DNA of 5,766 nucleotides from Paracoccaceae bacterium (lineage in GTDB: Bacteria > Pseudomonadota > Alphaproteobacteria > Rhodobacterales > Rhodobacteraceae), in contig SKNG01000266.1 in NCBI GenBank assembly GCA_007120685.1, positions 1 through 5,766 on the forward strand, in the 5' to 3' direction. Made by a program: the position numbers and the translations under genes. Below the pieces are notes generated by a model. It did no database searches, had not been told where the DNA came from, and worked only from the letters and a program-made list of their open reading frames with translations. Shown here piece after piece: positions 1 through 5,766 of the stretch (position 1 is the stretch's first letter; each line of letters opens with the position of its first letter).

Positions 1-240
1 GAGGAACCGGCAGACCCGCGCCCGGAGGAGCCCCGCGATCCGGAACCCGAGGAACCGGCAGACCCACGCCCGGAGGAGCCCCGCGATCCGGAACCCGAGG
101 AACCGGCAGACCCGCGCCCCGAGGAACCCCGCGATCCGGAGCCCGAGGAACCGGCAGACCCGCGCCCCGAGGAACCCCGCGATCCCGAGCCCGAGGAACC
201 GGCAGACCCGCGCCCCGAGGAACCCCGCGATCCGGAGCCT
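1..240 (+). repeat. Five tandem 48-bp in-frame repeats
   Basis: Five 48-bp units begin at 1, 49, 97, 145 and 193, with no spacers. Each encodes the same 16 residues. Compared with unit 1, unit 2 differs at codon 6 (CCG to CCA). Units 3-5 share changes at codons 8, 10 and 15, unit 4 also differs at codon 14, and unit 5 at codon 16. All are silent. Units 1-2 and units 3-5 form two sequence subtypes, as expected from stepwise duplication. The array may extend left of the window. Confidence 0.95.
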
Positions 241-504
241 GAACGGCCAGCCGAGCGGAACATCGATGGCGAACCCGAGCGGCGCGCGCGCGATGCGCTA
301 GGAAGCGGCGGCGAGCGGGAACCCGGCCAGAGCGGCCGGCCGGCGGTAGTGGTTCGCAACGACAGCGGTATCGGACGCCAGAGCGGTGACCGTGATGACG
401 GTGCCCGCGGCGGGGATGGCTTCGATCAACGCGAAGACGAAGAGGAGGAAGAGGACGAACGCGCGGAAGAGGAAGAAGAGGGCCGCCGGGATGAGGCAGG
501 ATAA
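1..504 (+). CDS. C-terminal part of an acidic proline-rich tandem-repeat protein (5' end outside window)
   Basis: Frame 1 is open from the window edge to the TAA at 502-504, giving 167 residues with no start inside. Residues 1-80 are five exact copies of EEPADPRPEEPRDPEP. Each copy is itself two octads of the form EEPxDPxP. A less regular Arg/Glu-rich stretch follows (about 81-140), then a highly acidic tail of Glu and Asp before the end at about residue 167. The five DNA copies differ from each other only at synonymous third positions, which argues that this frame is translated and its protein sequence constrained. The composition (7 acidic, 2 Arg and 6 Pro per 16 residues) predicts an extended, disordered, strongly negative segment such as a stalk, spacer or cation-binding region. 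I recognise no family. The stop overlaps the start of the secreted-protein gene downstream, so the two are probably co-transcribed and translationally coupled. The N-terminal domain, which would show function, is not in the window. Confidence 0.72.
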   Translation, partial: EEPADPRPEEPRDPEPEEPADPRPEEPRDPEPEEPADPRPEEPRDPEPEEPADPRPEEPRDPEPEEPADPRPEEPRDPEPERPAERNIDGEPERRARDALGSGGEREPGQSGRPAVVVRNDSGIGRQSGDRDDGARGGDGFDQREDEEEEEDERAEEEEEGRRDEAG

Positions 505-1141
505 GCTGACCGGTGGCTGCCTGCCCACGCCAGCGCATCATGACCCCGGGCCCGACGTTCGACAACAATCGACCCGCGCCCGTCCGGGTCGCCGGCCGGC
601 ATGGCCGGGGCTTCTTGGCCTGCTGGGCCTGGCGCTGTTCCACCCCGGCCCCGCGCTTGCCGATCTGACAGTTTCCCGCTTCGGTGACTGGAGCCTGCTG
701 CAAGGCGATGCGGGCCTTTGCCAGTTACGCTACAGCCTGCACAGCGCGCAAAGCGGCGCCCTTTTGCTGGAGATGATCCTGAGCGCGCCCGACAGCCCAG
801 ACACCGCCGCGCCCCTGAACGCCGGCGCCATGGTGGCGCTTCTGGTGCCGCGCGGCGCCAGCCTGCGCGACAACATCGCCTACCGCCATCCCCGCCAGCC
901 AGACCGCGCCATCGGCCTGGCATGGCAGAGCTGCGACCGGGAGCTTTGCCTTGCAGCCGGCCCCATCAGTGCAGAAGAACTTGACAGGCTGCGGCAGGGA
1001 CGCTTCATCGAAGTGGGCTTTGTCCCTTTACCCGACGCGATGCCGATCCGCATCCAGGTATCGCTGCGCGGCGTCACCGCCGGCTGGCAGGCGCTTGGCG
1101 CCTGTCAGGCCGAGGCGGTTGCCGCGAACAACGCACCGTGA
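491..1141 (+). CDS. Secreted IalB-like (invasion-associated locus B family) protein
   Basis: The predicted protein is 216 residues. I chose ATG 491 because it is the last ATG before the signal sequence, lies 14 bases inside the end of the upstream repeat-protein gene, and has a GAGG about 9 bases before it. A hydrophobic segment at residues 38-50 follows an Arg-rich n-region and leads to a good signal-peptidase site, ALA before Asp58, so export to the periplasm or beyond is likely. The n-region (about 37 residues) is long. The mature part begins with an FGDW motif (64-67), holds four cysteines (77, 148, 153, 205), has a WQSC...C pair, and ends with a VSLRGVTAGWQAL-like segment near 190-202. 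This layout matches the IalB family (Pfam IalB), named after a Bartonella erythrocyte-invasion protein; in free-living alphaproteobacteria its role is unknown and should not be read as virulence. The cysteines probably form two disulfides. The family call is by eye. Confidence 0.8.
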   Translation: MRQDKLTGGCLPTPAHHDPGPDVRQQSTRARPGRRPAWPGLLGLLGLALFHPGPALADLTVSRFGDWSLLQGDAGLCQLRYSLHSAQSGALLLEMILSAPDSPDTAAPLNAGAMVALLVPRGASLRDNIAYRHPRQPDRAIGLAWQSCDRELCLAAGPISAEELDRLRQGRFIEVGFVPLPDAMPIRIQVSLRGVTAGWQALGACQAEAVAANNAP

Positions 1142-1163
1142 CCGCCCCTTCAAGAGGACCAAG

Positions 1164-1916
1164 ATGAGCAGACAGCTTCTGATCTATGACGATCCCGTTC
1201 CCCTGTCCTCGGACAGCCACCGGGACCTATCGGTGCGTATCCTGCCCGGCGTGCAGCAAGCCGAGGGGCTGAACTCGGTCCCGGTGGTGCTGGGCGAGTT
1301 CGAGAAGGTAGCCGCAGAGTATCCGATTGTCTTTGCCGGCAGCGGCGAGACCATCATGCCGGTTGCGCTGCTGGGCCTCGGCGCCGAGGAAAACCAGTTC
1401 CTGGCCGATGACGGCAGTTGGAACGGCCGTTACCTGCCCGCCTTCCTGCGCCGGTATCCGTTTGTCTTCGCCAGCGGCAACGACGACCGGCTGACGCTTT
1501 GCCTGGACATGCAATACCCCGGCGTGAACCGCGAGGGCCGGGGCGAGCGGCTGTTCGATGCCGATGGCAACCGCACCCGGTATCTGGAGGATACCCTGCG
1601 CTTCGTTTCCGACTATCAGGCCCAGCACAGCGCCACCCAGCGCTTCTGCGCGCGCATCGATGACCGGGGCCTGCTGGAGGAAGCGCGCGCCGAAGCGGTG
1701 TTGCCCGATGGCAGCCGCCGCCAGTTGACCGGTTTTCGCAGCATCGCCATCGACCGGTTGAGGGCGCTGGCAGACGAGGCGGTGCTGGAACTGTTCCGCG
1801 ATGATGGGCTGCGGATGATACATCTGCAGCTTGCCTCGCTGGAACAGATGAGCGCGCTGGCCCGGTCGGTGCCGGAGACGGCGGCGAAAGAGAGTGTGGC
1901 AGCAGCACCGGGCTGA
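1164..1916 (+). CDS. SapC family protein
   Basis: The predicted protein is 250 residues. ATG 1164 is preceded by GAGGA at 1154-1158, 5 bases upstream, and lies 22 bases after the IalB-like stop, so the two are clearly in one operon. The open frame extends further upstream, but that part overlaps the IalB-like gene and is not used. Family-typical segments are visible: a Val-Pro...Glu-Phe stretch at 39-46, EYPIVFA at 52-58, an EENQF/DDGSW region at 75-86, and YLPAFLRRYPFVFA at 90-103, then a CLD motif at 113-115 and LFDADG further on. There is no signal peptide or membrane segment, so it is probably cytoplasmic. The SapC family takes its name from the Campylobacter S-layer locus, but the biochemical role is not established. 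Here it sits behind an acidic repeat protein and a secreted protein, which fits a role linked to envelope or surface proteins (inference). Confidence 0.88.
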   Translation: MSRQLLIYDDPVPLSSDSHRDLSVRILPGVQQAEGLNSVPVVLGEFEKVAAEYPIVFAGSGETIMPVALLGLGAEENQFLADDGSWNGRYLPAFLRRYPFVFASGNDDRLTLCLDMQYPGVNREGRGERLFDADGNRTRYLEDTLRFVSDYQAQHSATQRFCARIDDRGLLEEARAEAVLPDGSRRQLTGFRSIAIDRLRALADEAVLELFRDDGLRMIHLQLASLEQMSALARSVPETAAKESVAAAPG

Positions 1917-1976
1917 CTTGGCGGCGTGCCGGCCGCGGCCGGACGGGTTCGCCACCGGCCGTCATCTCGTACGAGG

Positions 1977-2100
1977 TCCGGTTGATTGGCTCGGGTCGCA
2001 TGCGCAATGGCGAAGAACGGGCTTTGTGACTGGCCCGTTCGCACGCGCCTTCGAAGGCGCGTCACCCCGCCCCCCGCGCCTGCCGAAGCGATCAACCGGA
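1977..2100. repeat. 124-bp element bounded by a perfect 10-bp inverted repeat
   Basis: TCCGGTTGAT at 1977-1986 is matched by ATCAACCGGA at 2091-2100. Further hairpins lie inside (2015-2040 and 2043-2062). The arrangement resembles either the closing stem of a branched RNA or the ends of a tiny non-autonomous element. I see no target-site duplication: the flanks are GAGG on the left and AACGG on the right. Confidence 0.4.
2015..2062. terminator. Two adjacent hairpins, possible terminator between converging genes
   Basis: GAACGGGC/GCCCGTTC (2015-2022 with 2033-2040) forms an 8-bp stem with a 10-base loop. Two bases later comes the perfect palindrome ACGCGCCTTCGAAGGCGCGT (2043-2062), an 8-bp GC-rich stem closing TCGA. 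They lie between the + strand operon, ending at 1916, and the minus-strand ORF, ending at 2108. Neither strand has a clear T-run after the stem, so a classic intrinsic terminator is not proven. Confidence 0.35.
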
Positions 2101-2107
2101 AACGGTA

Positions 2108-2614
2108 TCAGATACCGCGCGGTTTCATGCCACGCTTGCAGGTGACAGGTGGATGCGCATCGCGCGTGTAGCCTTCTGCGCCGCATTCCAGGCATGTCCA
2201 ACGCAGGAACTCGGCGGTCCGATGCCGGAAAGCGCCCTGTTTCCACGAACACCGGTTCTGGCGGCTCGTGTCCCCGACGACGACTGCGGGGCGATCAGCC
2301 AAGCCCGTGTCCTGCTTGGCAACCACTGCAAAGCGGCGCCGTGGCGTTTTCCTGCTGCGTTGCCATGGGGAGGGGAGGCGCCTGCGACGGGTTTCGCGAG
2401 ACGCGCGTCGCTTCATGGCCCGTCCGATGCCGTAGGACAGGGCAAGGAGCAGCGCAACGGCACCGACGACCCACCAGACCGACTCTTGAGAAAACAGCAG
2501 ATCGCCAGGCAGGGACAGACCCCCGCCGACCGAGCCTGTATCGAGGCCGGTATCGGAGGTTGGGTTTGGCCAGGGCGCGGCCGGCCTTGGCGGTGGGACC
2601 AGCGAACGTTCCAT
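2108..2614 (-). CDS. Predicted single-pass membrane protein with C-terminal Cys/His cluster, unknown family
   Basis: The 168-residue ORF starts at the first ATG after an in-frame stop just upstream, but no good ribosome binding site precedes it, so the start is uncertain. Residues 1-45 are Pro/Gly-rich. Residues 46-66 form a clear hydrophobic helix (VWWVVGAVALLLALSYGIG). A very basic stretch at 68-94 would hold the C-terminal part in the cytoplasm by the positive-inside rule. Near the end, C141-x2-C144-x9-H154-x4-C159 could bind a metal as a CCHC-type cluster; a CxxCG pair is typical of zinc ribbons. Codon use (CTG, GTC, GGC, GCC) is like the neighbours. I recognise no homologue. Its stop codon lies inside a palindrome. 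It is transcribed toward the SapC-family gene and away from ftsH. Two long ORFs on the opposite strand here look like shadows. It could still be a chance ORF or a decayed gene. Confidence 0.5.
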   Translation of the reverse strand: MERSLVPPPRPAAPWPNPTSDTGLDTGSVGGGLSLPGDLLFSQESVWWVVGAVALLLALSYGIGRAMKRRASRETRRRRLPSPWQRSRKTPRRRFAVVAKQDTGLADRPAVVVGDTSRQNRCSWKQGAFRHRTAEFLRWTCLECGAEGYTRDAHPPVTCKRGMKPRGI

Positions 2615-2652
2615 GCGATCAAGGGATCACAAGCCGGTATCGTTTTCGTGGC

Positions 2653-2670
2653 AGGTTTTGGCCGAAACCT
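2653..2670. promoter_or_regulatory. Near-perfect 18-bp palindrome upstream of the minus-strand ORF
   Basis: AGGTTTTGGCCGAAACCT is symmetric except for one T/G pair. It lies 39-56 bases before the start of the minus-strand membrane-protein ORF, a position suited to an operator. No regulator is encoded in the window and no matching second site was seen, so this is a candidate only. Confidence 0.3.
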
Positions 2671-2945
2671 AACACCCGGTGGTCTGCCCTGATGTGTGGC
2701 ATGGCCGGGTGATGCGCGGCAGAAATCCGTGAGCGTTGCCTTTGGATGGATCAGGCCGGCGGCTCGTCCGCAGACCTGCAGTGGCCGCAGGCAACTTGGC
2801 CCATCCGCCGGGCGCCGATGTCGCAGGTTTGAATGGGCGTCACGGCGCTGGCAGTTTAACCGGCAGCCAGGCGCCGAAACACGACACCAAGGGCCGCAGA
2901 CACCCCCGTTGCGCTGATTTGCCGCTCACGATCCGGTGGTCGGAG
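2671..2945. other. Stretch without a supported gene
   Basis: Short open frames on the + strand (2696-2917 and 2736-3008) have no ribosome binding site, no recognisable motif and a low-complexity Arg/Pro/Gly composition typical of GC-rich noncoding frames. I see no RNA gene here. The stretch separates the divergent membrane-protein ORF from the ftsH promoter region. Confidence 0.6.
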
Positions 2946-2967
2946 CCCGGGCACGCTGCCGCCCGGG
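2946..2967. repeat. GC-rich hairpin upstream of the ftsH promoter
   Basis: CCCGGGC (2946-2952) pairs with GCCCGGG (2961-2967) around an 8-base loop. It ends 11 bases before the proposed -35 box. No T-run follows. It may insulate ftsH from upstream transcription or be chance in GC-rich DNA. Confidence 0.35.
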
Positions 2968-2978
2968 GACGATTCAGA

Positions 2979-3006
2979 TTGAATAACTCAGGGCTATCTC
3001 TATCTT
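2979..3006 (+). promoter_or_regulatory. Candidate ftsH promoter
   Basis: TTGAAT (2979-2984) and TATCTT (3001-3006) are separated by 16 bases, each matching four of six positions of the vegetative sigma-factor boxes. The local sequence is AT-rich in a GC-rich window. A start near 3013 would give a leader of about 44 bases before the GTG. ftsH is often heat-induced through RpoH; TTGAA followed by CTATCT also loosely resembles such a promoter, but the spacing is not convincing. Confidence 0.5.
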
Positions 3007-3056
3007 AGATCGGTGCGGCACGCACTGGCCGCTACCTCGGCAGCAGGAGAGCCTTC

Positions 3057-4970
<1,914 letters not shown>

Positions 4971-4991
4971 TTTCGCCAGAAGAAGCACAAG

Positions 4992-5028
4992 AAAACGCCC
5001 CAGCCCAAAGGCCGGGGCGTCTGCTTTT
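4992..5028. terminator. Bidirectional intrinsic terminator between ftsH and ptsN
   Basis: ACGCCCC (4995-5001) pairs with GGGGCGT (5014-5020). After an A/C mismatch the stem continues as GCC/GGC around the loop CAAA. On the + strand TTTT follows at 5025-5028, and on the minus strand the AAAA at 4992-4995 reads as TTTT directly after the stem. It lies 24 bases after the ftsH stop and 54 bases past the ptsN stop, so it can end both converging transcripts. Confidence 0.85.
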
Positions 5029-5074
5029 CAGGCACTGCGCCGTCAACGAAGATCTGCCCGCGTTCCGGGGCCGG

Positions 5075-5539
5075 TCAGGCGGCTTTCACATCCGGGTGCG
5101 CGGTCAGGATGGCGAAAAGCTTGTCATTGTCGGTGTTGGCGCGCAGCTTGCTGCGCAGGCCGGAGTCGCGCAATGTCCGCGACACCAGCGCCAGCGCCTT
5201 CAGATGCTCGACCCCGGCATCGCGCGGCGCGAAGAGGGCGAACACGAGGTCCACGGGCGCCCGGTCGACCGAGCCGTAGTCCAGCGTCTTTTCCAGCCGC
5301 ACAAAGACCCCGCGCACCTGTTCGATCCCGTCGATCCGGGCATGCGGCAAGGCAACCCCGTGACCGACGCCCGTGGACCCCAGGCTTTCGCGCTCCTGCA
5401 GCGCATCGACCGCCTGGGCCGCATCGATCCCCCAGGCGGTTTCGGCGGTTTCGGCGATTTCGTGGAACAGGCGCTTCTTGCTCTTGATGGTGCCGAACAG
5501 GCGGATGGCCTGAGGCGTCACGAGATTGGCAAACCGCAT
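5075..5539 (-). CDS. ptsN: PTS IIA-like nitrogen regulatory protein PtsN (EIIA-Ntr)
   Basis: The product is 154 residues, the usual size. PtsN is the last phosphocarrier of the nitrogen PTS (PtsP to NPr to PtsN). It acts in the cytoplasm, where its phosphorylation state tunes partner proteins in potassium, nitrogen and stress control, rather than importing sugar. The signature GVGHGVALPHAR (57-68) contains the phosphorylated histidine, H66. I chose ATG 5539 because AGGAG lies 7 bases upstream and the protein then begins at the family N-terminus; a longer frame to 5632 adds an unrelated Pro/Leu-rich leader. It lies downstream of hpf on the same strand with a 106-base gap, a common proteobacterial arrangement, and could be read from hpf or from its own promoter. 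It ends at the shared terminator facing ftsH. Confidence 0.95.
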   Translation of the reverse strand: MRFANLVTPQAIRLFGTIKSKKRLFHEIAETAETAWGIDAAQAVDALQERESLGSTGVGHGVALPHARIDGIEQVRGVFVRLEKTLDYGSVDRAPVDLVFALFAPRDAGVEHLKALALVSRTLRDSGLRSKLRANTDNDKLFAILTAHPDVKAA

Positions 5540-5579
5540 TCGATGCTCCTGTAGCGGCGGGTCTTTCGAACCACGGCTG

Positions 5580-5605
5580 AGTATATGGGGCGGGATGGTT
5601 GGCAA
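5580..5605 (-). promoter_or_regulatory. Weak candidate promoter for ptsN
   Basis: Read on the minus strand, TATACT (5580-5585) is a strong -10-like box 40 bases before the ptsN start. The nearest -35-like box, TTGCCA (5600-5605), is only 14 bases away, shorter than usual. It suggests ptsN may have a promoter separate from hpf. Confidence 0.3.
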
Positions 5606-5625
5606 TAGCAACCTGCACAAGGGCG

Positions 5626-5640
5626 GCAGCACCCTGCTGC
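5626..5640 (-). repeat. Small hairpin after the hpf stop
   Basis: GCAGCA (5626-5631) and TGCTGC (5635-5640) form a 6-bp stem with a 3-base loop, 5 bases past the hpf stop on the minus strand. No T-run follows, so it is at most a weak attenuator or a 3'-end stabiliser within an hpf-ptsN transcript. Confidence 0.3.
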
Positions 5641-5645
5641 ATGCG

Positions 5646-5766
5646 TCATCGCGGATCTATCCAGCCGATGTTGCCGTCCTCACGCCGGTAGACGACGTTC
5701 AGGCCACCGTGGCGTTCGTTACGAAACACCAGCACACTGGCATGCGCGAGTTCCATCTGCATCACC
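5646..5766 (-). CDS. hpf: Ribosome hibernation promoting factor, long form, C-terminal end (5' end outside window)
   Basis: Only the last 39 residues and the TGA stop (5646-5648) are in the window. They contain the conserved end of the long-form HPF C-terminal domain: VLVFRNE, then LNVVYRREDGNIGWIDP just before the stop. In long HPF this domain dimerises and brings two 70S ribosomes together as inactive 100S dimers in stationary phase or starvation. The N-terminal ribosome-binding domain lies beyond the edge. The gene precedes ptsN, as in many proteobacteria. Confidence 0.93.
   Translation of the reverse strand, partial: VMQMELAHASVLVFRNERHGGLNVVYRREDGNIGWIDPR

Larger units (their letters stand above)
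1929..2126. repeat. Intergenic block dense in inverted repeats
   Basis: This stretch after the SapC-family gene holds at least seven inverted repeats. They are a 14-bp perfect palindrome (1929-1942), a 7-bp stem 1936-1942/1955-1961, a 10-bp palindrome (1966-1975), a 10-bp pair TCCGGTTGAT/ATCAACCGGA (1977-1986/2091-2100), an 8-bp stem (2015-2022/2033-2040), a 20-bp palindrome (2043-2062), and a 7-bp pair around one A (2103-2117) next to a 10-bp palindrome (2114-2123). No convincing gene lies in 1917-2107. It may form a structured transcript, act as a transcription barrier between facing genes, or be a small mobile relic. The function is unknown. Confidence 0.7.

Noticed and set aside
1..240. 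Regular 48-bp repeats as a possible CRISPR array
   Set aside because: The units abut with no spacers, are in frame, and vary only at third codon positions, so this is a coding repeat.
386..490. Longer start for the IalB-like protein at ATG 386
   Set aside because: The extra 35 residues are the Lys/Arg-rich out-of-frame reading of the upstream acidic tail, with no family resemblance. ATG 491 gives a signal peptide nearer the N-terminus and a sensible overlap.
951..1163. Longer start for the SapC-family protein at 951
   Set aside because: That part overlaps the IalB-like gene in another frame and has no family similarity. ATG 1164 has a good ribosome binding site.
1977..2100. Integron attC site
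   Set aside because: The bounding repeat does not fit the GTTRRRY core-site consensus, and no integrase or cassette series is present.
2149..2712. Two long + strand ORFs (2149-2712 and 2153-2692)
   Set aside because: They lie opposite the minus-strand ORF, lack ribosome binding sites and membrane or domain features, and have Arg/Pro/Gly-rich compositions typical of antisense frames.
2696..3008. Small + strand ORFs upstream of ftsH (2696-2917 and 2736-3008)
   Set aside because: No ribosome binding site and no recognisable motif. The second runs through the proposed ftsH promoter.
5096..5554. 152-residue + strand ORF opposite ptsN
   Set aside because: It is the antisense reading of a clear ptsN gene, with no supporting signal.
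5540..5632. Upstream extension of ptsN to an ATG at 5632
   Set aside because: It adds 31 residues unlike the family and passes over the AGGAG that fits ATG 5539.

Overview
The window is GC-rich DNA that looks like an alphaproteobacterium, most likely Rhodobacterales (Rhodobacter/Paracoccus-like). The basis is the FtsH sequence style, an IalB-family secreted protein next to a SapC-family protein, and the gene order hpf-ptsN. The placement is inferred from recognised families, with no database search.

Left part (1-1916, + strand): a tightly packed three-gene accessory operon. It starts with the 3' end of a gene for an acidic, proline-rich protein. That fragment carries five tandem 16-residue repeats and ends in a Glu/Asp-rich tail. 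The next gene, a secreted IalB-like protein, starts inside its last codons, and a SapC-family gene follows 22 bases later. The layout suggests one transcript and a shared envelope or surface role, but the function is unknown.

Middle part (1917-3056): a roughly 200-base stretch very dense in perfect inverted repeats. A minus-strand ORF runs into it from the right; it encodes a probable single-pass membrane protein with a small Cys/His cluster and belongs to no family I recognise. About 440 bases without a convincing gene follow, ending in a plausible promoter and leader for ftsH.

Right part (3057-5766): core genes. ftsH (complete, GTG start) encodes the membrane-bound AAA+ zinc protease. It converges on ptsN (EIIA-Ntr), and a short intrinsic terminator between them can serve both strands. 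Upstream of ptsN on the minus strand is the 3' end of hpf (long-form ribosome hibernation factor), cut by the window edge. hpf-ptsN is a common proteobacterial pairing linked to stress and nutrient regulation.

The most interesting material is the repeat-protein/IalB/SapC operon, the palindrome-dense intergenic block and the orphan membrane protein. The right half is ordinary.
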